DNA of 37,194 bases from Novosphingobium naphthalenivorans NBRC 102051 (GCF_001590985.1 NZ_BCTX01000052.1:1-37194), one strand, 5' to 3'; numbered from the stretch's first letter, positions 1 through 8,766 are shown. Notes: a model not told the origin generated them from the sequence alone. Numbers and translations: made by a program.

Positions 1-127
1 GGGGGGGGCGCGCGGTTGTCCGCGTCGTCGCTATCGAACGGCTGGGCGCGATGATGTCCGGGATTGCGGCAATGTCAATGTCCCGGTGCGGATTTGCCTG
101 TCGCGGCGCCGGGAAAAAGGGGGCGGA

Positions 128-1042
128 TCAGTCCTGTGCGCGATCCATGACCCGGCACAGCCCTTCCTGTGCGACACTGGCGACCATTGTGCCCGACCGG
201 TCGAAGATCGCGCCGCGGGTGAAGCCGCGGGCATGACCCGACCATGGGCTGTCCATGCAGTAGAGCAGCCAGTCATCGGGCTTCGGCGTGGCATGGAACC
301 ACACGGCATGATCGAGGCTGGCCACTTGCAGTCCGGGCGTGAAGAGACTGACGGAATGGGGCAGCATGGCCGTAGCGAGCAGTGCGAAATCGCTGGCATA
401 GGCCAGCACCACGCGCGCCATCGTTGCGTCTGTCTCCGTCGGGCGGGCCAGACGGAACCACAGGAACTGGCTGGGCATGCCCCGCCCATCGCTGGTGCCG
501 GTGCCAATGGGGGAGGGCGGCCCGGGGCGCACGTCGAACGCGGCGAGGCGTTCCAGCAGGAACGGAGGCATCGGGTGGCCCGCCGCAGCCAGTGCGTCTG
601 CGAGATCGGGGCAAGCCTCGGGCGGCGCCACCTGGGGCATCGCGGCGGCATGGGCGAAGCCCTGTTCGGGCCGGTGGAACGAGGCGGCAAGGTTCAGGAT
701 CGGCACGCCGCCCTGCATGGCCACCACGCGGCGGTTGGCGAAGCTGCCGCCGTCGAAATCGCGCAGCACGCGGTAGATGATCGGCCGGGTGGTATCGCCC
801 GCGCGCATGAAATAGGCATGGAGCGAATGAGCCGGTTTGCCTTCCGCCATCGACCGTGCGGCGGCGGCGAGAGCCTGTGCCACCACTTGCCCGCCAAACA
901 CGCGGCCCGGCCCTTCGGCGGACGATGCGCCCCGGTAGAGATCGGTATCGAGTTCTTCGATCGTGAGCAGGCTGCGCAAGTCCTCGATCGCGCTCTGGCG
1001 GGGATCAGCCACTGGCTTTTTCCCCATTGGCCTTTTCCCCAT
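128..1042 (-). CDS. tesB: Acyl-CoA thioesterase II (TesB family)
   Basis: Hydrolyses acyl-CoA to free fatty acid and CoA in the cytoplasm. The 304-residue protein has the double hot-dog layout of TesB: an N-terminal half with RVFGGQVVAQAL and HSLHAYFMRAGD, and a C-terminal half with SLDHAVWFH, DSPWSGHARGF and SVAQEGLCR. These carry the Asp, Ser/Thr and Gln positions that form the TesB active site in the family. The gene ends a leftward run with merR, fadD and fadL, which places it with beta-oxidation, perhaps relieving CoA trapping. Its 5' end overlaps merR by 38 bases, inside a 15-base tandem repeat, so the start is uncertain: ATG at 1042 or 1027, or GTG at 1012. The conserved part begins around residue 15. 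Confidence 0.9.
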   Translation of the reverse strand: MGKRPMGKKPVADPRQSAIEDLRSLLTIEELDTDLYRGASSAEGPGRVFGGQVVAQALAAAARSMAEGKPAHSLHAYFMRAGDTTRPIIYRVLRDFDGGSFANRRVVAMQGGVPILNLAASFHRPEQGFAHAAAMPQVAPPEACPDLADALAAAGHPMPPFLLERLAAFDVRPGPPSPIGTGTSDGRGMPSQFLWFRLARPTETDATMARVVLAYASDFALLATAMLPHSVSLFTPGLQVASLDHAVWFHATPKPDDWLLYCMDSPWSGHARGFTRGAIFDRSGTMVASVAQEGLCRVMDRAQD

Positions 1043-1448
1043 TGGCCTGGGGGCCCTGAAGCCATTCGCGGGCCTGCTGCTCGATCGAGAGGAGTTCGCC
1101 CAGGGTCTGTTCGATCGCCCGCTGCTGTTTGCGCAACTCGCCGATCCGCTCGCCCACGGTGGCGATCAGCTGGCGGACCTGTTCGTTATGTTCGGGATCG
1201 ACATCGTAGAGATCGAGGAATTCCTTGATCGCGCGAATGGTGAAGCCGAGCCGCTTGCCGCGCAGGATCAGCTGCATCCGGCCGATCTCGCGACGGGAAT
1301 AGATGCGCGTCGTGCCCGCCCGCTGCGGGGCGATCAGGCCCTTGTCCTCGTAGAAGCGCAAGGTCCGCATGGTCACGCCGAGCAGGTTCGCGGCTTCCTG
1401 GATGCCCAGCATTTCCGGATGGTCCGGCAAGGCCGCTGCGCTGCTCAT
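1005..1448 (-). CDS. MerR family transcriptional regulator
   Basis: A DNA-binding regulator of 147 residues. Residues about 14-40 form the MerR winged helix-turn-helix (GIQEAANLLGVTMRTLRFYE), followed by the second wing region (RIYSRREIGRMQLI) and a long C-terminal helix (about 85-130) for antiparallel dimerisation. There are no clustered metal-binding cysteines, so it is not a metal sensor; an acyl-CoA or related ligand would suit the context, but this is inference. It overlaps fadD by 4 bases upstream and tesB by 38 bases downstream, so it is translated within the fatty-acid operon and is the best local candidate for its regulator. The last residues are a low-complexity ANGEK repeat encoded by tandem DNA repeats. 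Confidence 0.88.
   Translation of the reverse strand: MSSAAALPDHPEMLGIQEAANLLGVTMRTLRFYEDKGLIAPQRAGTTRIYSRREIGRMQLILRGKRLGFTIRAIKEFLDLYDVDPEHNEQVRQLIATVGERIGELRKQQRAIEQTLGELLSIEQQAREWLQGPQANGEKANGEKASG
1010..1048. repeat. 15-base tandem repeat in overlapping genes
   Basis: About two and a half copies of a 15-base unit (CCCCATTGGCCTTTT on the plus strand; clean copies at 1022-1036 and 1037-1048, a decayed one before them). The unit length is five codons, so it is read as repeated ANGEK at the end of MerR and as MGKRP/MGKKP at the start of TesB in another frame. It sits exactly where the two genes overlap. Confidence 0.8.
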
Positions 1449-3145
1449 GAGCCCCGGTTCGCGGCGCGGCGCGCGGCTTCCTCTTCGGCGAGGTCCTTTT
1501 TCGAGAGCTTGCCGACCATGGTCTTGGGCAGGCTGGTGCGGAATTCGATCGCGCCCGGCATCTCGATCTTGTTCAGGCGCTTGCTCAGGAACGCCTTCAA
1601 TGTCTCTTCATCCAGACTGTCCCCCTCGTGCAGCACGACAAACGCTTTCGGGGACTGGCCGCGATAGGCATCCGGAACGCCGATCACAGCCGCCTCGGCC
1701 ACCGCGGGATGCTCGTAGAGCGCTTCCTCGATGATCCTTGGATAGACGTTGTAGCCCCCGCACAGGATCATGTCCTTGATCCTGTCGACAAGGAAGAGAT
1801 AACCGTCTTCGTCGAGATAGCCAATGTCTCCTGTCCGCAGGGCGCCGTAAATGAACGTGCGTTCGGTGTCCGCCGGGCGGTTCCAGTAGCCTTGCATCAC
1901 TTGCGGGCCGCGCGCGCAGACTTCGCCTTTCTCGCCGGCCTTGCAGACGCGGTTGGGCTCGTCCGGATCGCGGATTTCCAGCACGGTGCCAGGGAAGGCG
2001 GGGCCGCACGAGTTGTCCTTCACCAGCCCTTCGATCGGATTGCAGGCGATGATCGGGCTGGCTTCGGACAGGCCATAGCCTTCGACCACATTCACCCCGG
2101 TCTTCTGCTCGAAGGACTTGCGCACTTCCAGCGGCAGCGGCGCGCCGCCCGAGATGCACACGCGCACGCTGTCGAACTCGCCGTGCAGATGCTCCTTGTT
2201 GAGCGCGGTATAGAGCGTGGGAACGCCGAAGAACTGGGTGGGCCTGGTCCGCCTGGCCGTGGCGAGGAAGTTCTTCATCTCGAAGCGCGGCAGCAGGATC
2301 ATCTCGGCGGCGGTATCGACCGAATAGTTCAGCACCGTCGTCAGCGCGAAGACGTGGAACAGCGGCAATACGCCTAATGTGCGCTCCTGATGATCGGGCA
2401 TGTGGCCGACATGGGCGATCATCTGCGCGCTGTTGGCGGCCAGGTTCGCATGGCTGAGCATGGCCCCCTTGGGCACGCCGGTGGTGCCGCCGGTATATTG
2501 CAGCACGGCCAGATCCTGCGGATCGCACAGCACCGGGTCCGGATCGGCATCGCGCGCGATCAGGTCGGCATAGCGGGCGTAGCGCAGGTCGTGCGGCTCG
2601 TGGACGATGTCGCGCCGCTTGAACAGCAGGAAGGCCCGCCGCTTCATTGCGGGGAGGGCATCCGCGAACGGGCAGACCACCACGCGTTTCAGCGTGTCCT
2701 TGCCCACCAGCGGCTCGATCTTGGGCAGCGACAGGGCAAGGTCGGTGGTGATGATGACTTCGGCGCCCGAATCCTCCACCAGATGCGCCATCTCGCGCTC
2801 GGTGTAGAGCGGGTTGAAGTTCACCACCACGCCGCCGATGCGCAGGATCGCGAAGTAGCAGATCACGTAATAGGGCGTGTTCGGCAGGCACAGGCCGACG
2901 CGGGTGCCCTTGGTCACGCCCAGATCCTGCAGGCCCCGCGCGGCCCGGCGCGCGAGATCGCCGATCTCGGCATATGTCCACTTGCGGCCCATGAAGTCGA
3001 TCGCCGGCCATTCGCCGTGGGCCGCCACGGCATGATCGAGCAGGGCAGTCAGCAAGCGCGGCGCGATCGGCGGCATCTCTTCCGGCTGTTGGGCGGAGGA
3101 GGAAGCCGGGCGATCATTGCCGCCGATCGTCGCCGCGCCGCTCAT
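1445..3145 (-). CDS. fadD: Long-chain fatty acid--CoA ligase
   Basis: Activates fatty acids to acyl-CoA using ATP, through an acyl-adenylate. The 566-residue protein has the hallmarks of the AMP-forming synthetase family: P-loop YTGGTTGVPKGA at about residues 217-228, the core motif GYGLSEASPI, LRTGDIGYLDEDGYLFLVDR, and a C-terminal SLPKTMVGKLSKK bearing the adenylation lysine. I chose the ATG at 3145 because it overlaps the fadL stop as TGATG, a typical coupled junction; an open frame continues further upstream but inside fadL and without FadD character. The neighbour pair FadL-FadD supports vectorial uptake: the porin passes the acid inward and the ligase traps it as CoA ester. The exact chain-length preference cannot be read. 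Confidence 0.93.
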   Translation of the reverse strand: MSGAATIGGNDRPASSSAQQPEEMPPIAPRLLTALLDHAVAAHGEWPAIDFMGRKWTYAEIGDLARRAARGLQDLGVTKGTRVGLCLPNTPYYVICYFAILRIGGVVVNFNPLYTEREMAHLVEDSGAEVIITTDLALSLPKIEPLVGKDTLKRVVVCPFADALPAMKRRAFLLFKRRDIVHEPHDLRYARYADLIARDADPDPVLCDPQDLAVLQYTGGTTGVPKGAMLSHANLAANSAQMIAHVGHMPDHQERTLGVLPLFHVFALTTVLNYSVDTAAEMILLPRFEMKNFLATARRTRPTQFFGVPTLYTALNKEHLHGEFDSVRVCISGGAPLPLEVRKSFEQKTGVNVVEGYGLSEASPIIACNPIEGLVKDNSCGPAFPGTVLEIRDPDEPNRVCKAGEKGEVCARGPQVMQGYWNRPADTERTFIYGALRTGDIGYLDEDGYLFLVDRIKDMILCGGYNVYPRIIEEALYEHPAVAEAAVIGVPDAYRGQSPKAFVVLHEGDSLDEETLKAFLSKRLNKIEMPGAIEFRTSLPKTMVGKLSKKDLAEEEAARRAANRGS

Positions 3146-4443
3146 CAGAACGTCACCCGCGCGCCGAGAGAGAAGACCATCGCGTATGCGTTCGTGAGAG
3201 TGCCGTCGACCAGGATCGGCGTCTGTACCGCCGTGCCGGCATAGGCCGCCGTGGTACGGTCGATCGAGGCGTCCTTGAAGGCGATATAGGAGGCGGCGGC
3301 ATCGACCGTGATATGGCTGCTGGCGGCATAGCTGGTGCCTGCCGAGAAGTTCCACCGGTTCGAATCGGGCACGCGTGCATCGCGGTGGCCGTCACGGGTC
3401 GGGGTCGTGCCGTACTGCACGCCGCCGCGCACGGTCCATTTCGGGCTTACGGCATAATCGGCACCCACCGAGTAGCTCCAGCTGTTCTTGTAGTTTTCAG
3501 GGATGGACACGTTAAGCGGATCGCCCAGATCGATCGAGTCGAACTTGCTCCAGCCGTAGCGGACGACTTGCCCGTTGAGCGTGAGCTGGTCGGTCGCCTT
3601 GAACCGCACGCTGCCGATCGCCATCCACGGCGTGGCAAAGTGGGCATGGGTGTTGACCGTGCCGTTCGATGCGGCGAGCGGGCCCAGCAGGTCTTCGGTC
3701 ACGACCGAGCCCTTGAGCGTGTGCTTGACGCTCGACTTGTAGGAAAGGCCCAGCGAGACCGGGCCGGTGTGGTACTGCATACCGGCCGACCAGCCCAGGT
3801 CCCAGCCATGGCCGGAAAGCGTCTGGTGGCCGTCCGCCAGCAGCGGCGAGAGGTTGGGCAGGTAATTGCTCAGCGTCGCGTCGGCATATTCGATGTTGAG
3901 AGCGCCGCCCAGCTTGAGGCCGGGGGCCAGTTCCACGGCCACGGTGGGCTGGATGTCGAAAGTGCGCAGCTTGGTCTTGTCGGCGGTATAGCGCGCCCAG
4001 CTGTCCGAAGCATAATCGGTGGTGAAGGAATAAGGGGCCGTCACTGAGAGGCCGACCGCCACTTTGCCGAAGCCATAGGCAATGGCGCCGGAAGGCAACA
4101 GGCCGTTGCTGATCGGGTTCTTCTGCACGGAGTTCCCGCCAACCGATGCCGCGGCCTGTCCCGGGCGGACGATCACGGTGCCCTGATCGGACACCTTGCC
4201 GCGCGGCAGGATGGCACTGGCGTGGATGGAGGCTTCGCCGCCTTCCATCCCGGCGATCGCGGCCGGGTTCCACCAGATCGAATCGACCCCGGTATCGGCG
4301 GCTTCGCCGGAAAAGGCGCGGCCCTGCGCGCGGACGGACTGTTCCTGCAGATAGAAGGCCTGCGCATGGGCGGCGCCCGCCATGCCGAAGGCCAGAACCG
4401 AAGCAGTGCCCGAAAGGAGGATACGGGCGTAGGCAGTTTTCAT
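3145..4443 (-). CDS. fadL: FadL-type outer membrane fatty-acid transporter
   Basis: An outer-membrane beta-barrel of 432 residues that should pass long-chain fatty acids or other hydrophobic compounds. An N-terminal signal peptide ends near AHA at about residue 27, and the mature protein starts with QAFYLQEQSVRAQGRAFSG, which resembles the N-terminal hatch of FadL/TodX proteins. The motif DSIWWNPAAIAGM is also typical (NPA region). The protein ends in ARVTF; a terminal phenylalanine is the usual BAM recognition signal. It is directly coupled to fadD through a one-base overlap. Alternative roles in aromatic hydrocarbon uptake occur in this family, but the beta-oxidation context favours fatty acids. 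Confidence 0.92.
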   Translation of the reverse strand: MKTAYARILLSGTASVLAFGMAGAAHAQAFYLQEQSVRAQGRAFSGEAADTGVDSIWWNPAAIAGMEGGEASIHASAILPRGKVSDQGTVIVRPGQAAASVGGNSVQKNPISNGLLPSGAIAYGFGKVAVGLSVTAPYSFTTDYASDSWARYTADKTKLRTFDIQPTVAVELAPGLKLGGALNIEYADATLSNYLPNLSPLLADGHQTLSGHGWDLGWSAGMQYHTGPVSLGLSYKSSVKHTLKGSVVTEDLLGPLAASNGTVNTHAHFATPWMAIGSVRFKATDQLTLNGQVVRYGWSKFDSIDLGDPLNVSIPENYKNSWSYSVGADYAVSPKWTVRGGVQYGTTPTRDGHRDARVPDSNRWNFSAGTSYAASSHITVDAAASYIAFKDASIDRTTAAYAGTAVQTPILVDGTLTNAYAMVFSLGARVTF

Positions 4444-4487
4444 TTCAGGTGTCTCCCTAAGTTATGTCTTCATTGCGCAACGCGCGA

Positions 4488-4922
4488 TTACGGCAATCGG
4501 GTCCAGGTCTGTGTCTTGCAGAGCGGCCAGACGATGCAGCCCTTGAGCTTCAAGGAGTCCGGTCCGGCGGGGGTGATCGTGGCCTTGTAAGTGCCGCCGT
4601 CCTCGGCGTTGTAGATCCACCCGCCCGACCACTTGGTGCCGTCACGGGTGAAGCCGCCGAGCATGGCCAGGCCCTTGACCTTGCGAGTGCGCTTGGCGGC
4701 GTCCTTGTTGTTCACGTCGCGTAAGTCCGCGTCGGCGCGGATGCCGTCCGATTCGAGCAGGCGGCCGCAGATCGATTCGCCGCAGCGGGCGATCTCGACG
4801 ACGCCGTGGCGCGTCGGCGTCTGCCACTTGCCCATGATTGCATCGGGACTGGCGGCAAGGGCGGGATTTCCAAGGGTGGCCGTGGCAACCAGAGCCATTG
4901 CCGCACGTTTCAACAACGTCAT
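4488..4922 (-). CDS. DUF2147 family secreted protein
   Basis: A 144-residue exported protein of the DUF2147 family, whose function is not established. Residues 1-23 form a signal peptide ending in ALAA. The mature part has the family layout: GKWQTPTRHGVVEIARCGESICGRLLES, then a middle with GLAMLGGF and WSGGWIYNAEDGGTYKA, and a C-terminal LKLKGCIVWPLCKTQTWTRL. Cysteines in the CGESICG and GCIVWPLC segments may pair as disulfides in the periplasm. The start at 4922 has a good ribosome site (GGAAGG about 6 bases upstream). It is the first gene of the leftward run, 44 bases before fadL, so it probably shares the divergent promoter; no role in fat metabolism can be claimed. Confidence 0.8.
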   Translation of the reverse strand: MTLLKRAAMALVATATLGNPALAASPDAIMGKWQTPTRHGVVEIARCGESICGRLLESDGIRADADLRDVNNKDAAKRTRKVKGLAMLGGFTRDGTKWSGGWIYNAEDGGTYKATITPAGPDSLKLKGCIVWPLCKTQTWTRLP

Positions 4923-5030
4923 GAGTGACCTTCCATTCCTCTCTCCTCGGCCCCTGTTTTTCCGGACCCATGCGCGCGTGATGACGCGTCCGGTCCGGGG
5001 GCGATGGCATATGCCTAACCCAAAATTTGC

Positions 5031-5071
5031 TTGACGTATAGGGAAAGAATTGCACCTATAGGGAAGAATTG
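5031..5071 (+). promoter_or_regulatory. Candidate promoter with 20-base direct repeat before the fad thiolase
   Basis: TTGACG at 5031-5036 resembles a -35 box, and TATAGG at 5057-5062 a -10 box, giving an unusually long 20-base spacer. The block TATAGGGAA(A)GAATTG occurs twice, at 5037-5052 and 5057-5071, 20 bases apart, and an 8-base palindrome CCTATAGG spans 5055-5062. Long spacers are the mark of MerR-activated promoters, and a MerR gene lies in the divergent operon. The link is inference; a conventional promoter with a different -10 is possible. Confidence 0.45.
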
Positions 5072-5130
5072 AGGACAACGCCGATCCGGCGCTAGAATGG
5101 CTGCGCCGAGTCCCCCGATGGAGAGAATGC

Positions 5131-6267
5131 ATGCAAAGCGTCGTGATTGCGGGTTACGCCCGCTCCCCCTTTCACTTGGCCAACAAAGGCGCGCTGGCGC
5201 GGGTTCGTCCCGATGATCTGACCGCGCAGGTGATTCGCGGACTGATCGGCAAGACCGGCGTAAATCCGGCGGAGATCGAAGACCTGATCGTCGGCTGCGC
5301 GTTCCCGGAAGGCGAGCAGGGGCTCAATGTCGCGCGCCTGATCGGGCTGCTGGCGGACCTGCCGATTTCGGTGGGCGGGATGACGGTGAACCGTTTCTGC
5401 GGCTCGTCGATGAGCGGTATCCACTATGCCATGGGGCAGATCGCCATCGGTGCGGGCGAGGTGTTCATCTGCGCGGGCGTCGAATCGATGAGCCGGGTGC
5501 CGATGATGGGGTTCAATCCCATGCCGAACCCGGCGCTGGCCCAGAAATCCGCCGTCTATATGAGCATGGGCGAGACTGCCGAGAACGTTGCCGCCAAGTA
5601 CCAGATCAGCCGCGCCGATCAGGAAGCGCTGGCGGTAGAAAGCCAGAAGCGCGCCGCTGCCGCGCGCGAGGCAGGCAAGTTCGCGGACGAGATCGTGACG
5701 ATCGAGACCAAGGGCGGCCCGGTCAGCGAGGACGGCACCATCCGCCCCGAAACCACTGCCGAAACGTTGGCCGGTCTCAAGCCGGCGTTTGATGCCCAGG
5801 GTTCGGTCACGGCCGGCACCTCTTCGCCGCTCACCGATGGCGCCAGCGCGGTGCTCGTCACCACCGAGGACTATGCGCGCAAGAACAACCTGCCGATCCT
5901 CGCCCGCATCAAGGCCGTGAGCATCAGCGGCTGCGCGCCCGAAACCATGGGCCTTGGCCCGATCCTTTCCAGCCAGAAGGCGATGGCGCGCGCGGGCATT
6001 ACCGCTGCCGATCTCGACGTGGTGGAACTGAACGAGGCTTTCGCCTCGCAGGCGCTGGCCTGCATCAAGGATCTGGGCCTCGATAGCGCCAAGACCAATA
6101 TCGATGGCGGCGCGATCGCCATCGGCCACCCGCTCGGCGCCACCGGCGCGCGCATCGTCGGCAAGGCGGCTTCGCTGCTCAAGCGCGAAGGCGGCAAGTA
6201 TGCGCTCGCCAGCCAGTGCATCGGCGGTGGTCAGGGCATCGCCACCGTTCTGGAGGCGGTGGAATGA
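5131..6267 (+). CDS. fadA: Acetyl-CoA acyltransferase (3-ketoacyl-CoA thiolase)
   Basis: Catalyses the last beta-oxidation step, cleaving 3-ketoacyl-CoA with CoA to acetyl-CoA and a shortened acyl-CoA. The 378-residue protein has every thiolase landmark: nucleophile Cys90 in VNRFCGSS, the NEAFA motif, His333 in GGAIAIGHPLGATGAR and the second Cys363 in ASQCIGGGQG. GGAGAG upstream is spaced 5 bases from the ATG. It is the first gene of the rightward operon and overlaps the next gene by 4 bases (ATGA). A biosynthetic thiolase is a formal alternative, but the operon with a dehydrogenase/hydratase and an acyl-CoA dehydrogenase points to degradation. Confidence 0.94.
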   Translation: MQSVVIAGYARSPFHLANKGALARVRPDDLTAQVIRGLIGKTGVNPAEIEDLIVGCAFPEGEQGLNVARLIGLLADLPISVGGMTVNRFCGSSMSGIHYAMGQIAIGAGEVFICAGVESMSRVPMMGFNPMPNPALAQKSAVYMSMGETAENVAAKYQISRADQEALAVESQKRAAAAREAGKFADEIVTIETKGGPVSEDGTIRPETTAETLAGLKPAFDAQGSVTAGTSSPLTDGASAVLVTTEDYARKNNLPILARIKAVSISGCAPETMGLGPILSSQKAMARAGITAADLDVVELNEAFASQALACIKDLGLDSAKTNIDGGAIAIGHPLGATGARIVGKAASLLKREGGKYALASQCIGGGQGIATVLEAVE

Positions 6268-8588
6268 GCGATTCTATCAAAAAGGTCTGCGTGATCGGCG
6301 CCGGCACCATGGGGGCCGGGATCGCCGCGCAAGTCGCCAATGCCGGGGTGCCGGTGCTGCTGCTCGACATCGTCCCCAAGGACGGGGCGAACCGCAACGC
6401 CATTGCCGAAGGCGCCGTCGCCAAGATGCTCAAGACCGAGCCTGCGCCGTTCATGAGCAAGGCTGCGGCCAAGCTGGTCGAGACCGGCAATATCGAAGAT
6501 CACCTGGGCAAAGTCGCCGAATGCGACTGGGTGATCGAAGCGGTGATCGAACGGCTCGACATCAAGCAGGGCCTCTATGCCAAGCTGGAGGCGGTGAAGC
6601 GTGATGGCACGGCGGTGTCTTCCAACACCTCCACGATCCCGCTGGCGAACCTCGTCGAAGGGCGTTCGGACGCGTTCAAGCGCGATTTCCTGATTACCCA
6701 CTTCTTCAACCCGCCGCGCTACATGCGCTTGCTGGAGATCGTCACCGGCCCCGAGACCGATGCGGGCGTTGCCGCGAAGGTAGAAGCCTTCGCGGACGTC
6801 GCGATGGGCAAGACGGTGGTCAAGGCAAAGGACACGCCGGGCTTCATCGCCAATCGCATCGGCACGTACTGGATCCAGCTCGGCATCAATGCCGCGTTCG
6901 AGATGGGGCTGAGCGTCGAACTGGCCGATGCCATTGCCGGCAAGCCGATGGGTGTGCCCAAGACCGGCATTTTCGGCCTTGTCGATCTGGTCGGTATCGA
7001 CCTCATGCCGCACTTGCAGGCGAGCCTTACTTCCACCCTGCCGCAGGACGATCCCTATCACGCGATCGCGATCGATCATCCGCTGATCGGGAGGATGATC
7101 GCGGACGGCTATACCGGCCGCAAGGGCAAGGGCGGGTTCTACCGGCTCAACAAGGAAGCGGGCCGCCGCAAGGAAGCCATCGACCTGGCGACCGGCGAAT
7201 ACCGCCCGGCGATCAAGGCGGCTGGCCCGCGCGGCAGCGCCGCCAAGGGCGATCTCAAGGCGCTGGCCGAAAGCAAGGGCGACATCGGCGCTTATGCCTG
7301 GGCGATCCTCGGCGGAACGCTGGCTTATGCCGCGGCCCTCGTGCCTGCGGCGGCGTCTGACGTGGTGGCCGTCGATGATGCGATGAAGCTTGGCTACAAC
7401 TGGAAGGCCGGGCCTTTCGAGATGATCGACAAGCTGGGCGCGAAGTATCTTGCCGACAGGCTCGAAGCCGAGGGCAAGCCGGTGCCCGAGATGCTCAAGA
7501 TCGCGGGGACGCGCACTTTCTACCGTGTCGAGAACGGCAAGCGCCAATTCCTCGGCCTCGATGGCGAATACCACGATGTGGTGCGCCCCGAAGGCGTGCT
7601 GCGGCTGGCCGATGTGAAGCTGGCCTCCAAGCCGCTCATCAAGAACGCGTCCGCCGCGCTGTGGGACGTGGGCGATGGCGTGGTCTGCCTCGAATTCACC
7701 GGCAAGATGAATGCGCTCGATGGCGAAGTGATGAAGCTGATCGTTCAGGCCATCCCGCTGGTTGCTTCGCAGTACAAGGCGCTGGTGGTCTATAACGATG
7801 CCGACGCCTTTTCCGCCGGGGCCAACCTTGGCCTTGCGCTCTTCGCGATCAATATCGCCGCTTATGGCGAGATCGAGAAGCTCGTGGCGGGCGGGCAGAT
7901 GGCTTACAAGGGCCTCAAGTACGCGCCGTTCCCGGTGGTCGGTGCCCCGGCGGGCCTGGCCGTGGGCGGCGGGTGCGAGATCCTGCTGCATTGCGACGCC
8001 GTTCAGGCCCACGCAGAGCTCTACACCGGCCTTGTCGAATGCGGCGTCGGACTGATCCCGGGTTGGGGCGGCAATGGCGAAATGCTCGACCGCGCACGCA
8101 AGGCGAAGATGATGCCCAAGGGGCCGATGCCGCCGGTGGCCAAAGTGTTCGAGACGGTCTCGACCGCGACGGTCTCCCGCTCGGCCGCGCAGGCGAAGGA
8201 ACTGCTGTTCCTGCGCCCCGACGACGGCATCACCATGAACCGCGACCGCCTGCTTTACGATGCCAAGCAGAAGGCGCTGTCCATGGTCGAAGGCTACACC
8301 CCGCCCGAGGCGCCGGAGTTCAGGCTGCCCGGTGCCAGCGGCCATGAGGCGCTGAACATGGCGGTCGACGGCTTCCACAAACGCGGGATGGCGACGGACT
8401 ACGACGTGGTCGTCTCCAACGAACTGGCAACGGTTCTTTCGGGCGGTGAGGCCGATGTGGTCGATACCGTGACCGAGCAGGAACTGCTCAAGCTGGAACG
8501 CGAGGCCTTCATGCGGCTGGTGCACGATAAGCGCACGATCGCGCGGGTCGAGCACATGCTGGAAACCGGCAAGCCGCTGCGGAATTGA
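6264..8588 (+). CDS. fadN: 3-hydroxyacyl-CoA dehydrogenase/enoyl-CoA hydratase, FadN type
   Basis: A 774-residue bifunctional enzyme for hydration of enoyl-CoA and NAD-dependent oxidation of 3-hydroxyacyl-CoA. Unlike E. coli FadB, the dehydrogenase comes first: the Rossmann motif GAGTMGAG lies at residues 12-19, followed by ITHFFNPPRYMRLLEIV and DTPGFIANRI. The crotonase domain is at the C-terminus, with the oxyanion segment AFSAGANLG, then GLAVGGGCEILLHCD and ELYTGLVECGVGLIPGWGG supplying the acidic residues. This order matches Bacillus FadN (YusL). The start is the ATG overlapping the thiolase stop. A thiolase upstream and an acyl-CoA dehydrogenase downstream complete a fadN-fadA-fadE-like set, although in a different order. 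Confidence 0.92.
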   Translation: MSDSIKKVCVIGAGTMGAGIAAQVANAGVPVLLLDIVPKDGANRNAIAEGAVAKMLKTEPAPFMSKAAAKLVETGNIEDHLGKVAECDWVIEAVIERLDIKQGLYAKLEAVKRDGTAVSSNTSTIPLANLVEGRSDAFKRDFLITHFFNPPRYMRLLEIVTGPETDAGVAAKVEAFADVAMGKTVVKAKDTPGFIANRIGTYWIQLGINAAFEMGLSVELADAIAGKPMGVPKTGIFGLVDLVGIDLMPHLQASLTSTLPQDDPYHAIAIDHPLIGRMIADGYTGRKGKGGFYRLNKEAGRRKEAIDLATGEYRPAIKAAGPRGSAAKGDLKALAESKGDIGAYAWAILGGTLAYAAALVPAAASDVVAVDDAMKLGYNWKAGPFEMIDKLGAKYLADRLEAEGKPVPEMLKIAGTRTFYRVENGKRQFLGLDGEYHDVVRPEGVLRLADVKLASKPLIKNASAALWDVGDGVVCLEFTGKMNALDGEVMKLIVQAIPLVASQYKALVVYNDADAFSAGANLGLALFAINIAAYGEIEKLVAGGQMAYKGLKYAPFPVVGAPAGLAVGGGCEILLHCDAVQAHAELYTGLVECGVGLIPGWGGNGEMLDRARKAKMMPKGPMPPVAKVFETVSTATVSRSAAQAKELLFLRPDDGITMNRDRLLYDAKQKALSMVEGYTPPEAPEFRLPGASGHEALNMAVDGFHKRGMATDYDVVVSNELATVLSGGEADVVDTVTEQELLKLEREAFMRLVHDKRTIARVEHMLETGKPLRN

Positions 8589-8624
8589 TTGAAAGAGGAA
8601 TATTGGGCCCGTTGTGATCTTACT

Positions 8625-8732
8625 CCCACTCATCGTCCTTGCGAGCGACCGCAGGTCGCGCGGCAATCCAGAGTCGGCGCAAACCGCCCTGGATTGCTTC
8701 GCCCTTCGGGTTCGCAATGACGAAAGAGTGGG
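8625..8732 (-). repeat. Intergenic MITE-like repeat, copy 1
   Basis: A 108-base element with imperfect ~20-base terminal inverted repeats (8625-8645 and 8712-8732, outer ends CCCACT/AGTGGG) between fadN and the acyl-CoA dehydrogenase. Its 42-base core at 8659-8700 matches the second copy's core (12412-12453) in inverted orientation at 38 of 42 positions. It contains no open frame. The GTCATTGCGA...GCAATCCAG pattern is a repeat type seen between genes in many proteobacteria. Confidence 0.8.
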
Positions 8733-8766
8733 GTTCTGAAGCACCGCGCCCGCGAGGAGAGTGACA

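Noticed and set aside
1..127. Possible gene end at the left edge
   Set aside because: No frame with coding character reaches into these bases on either strand; only G-rich sequence and a possible tesB transcript end are seen.
6231..8744. Minus-strand frame of about 837 codons opposite fadN
   Set aside because: Shadow of the real gene, with biased composition and no motifs.
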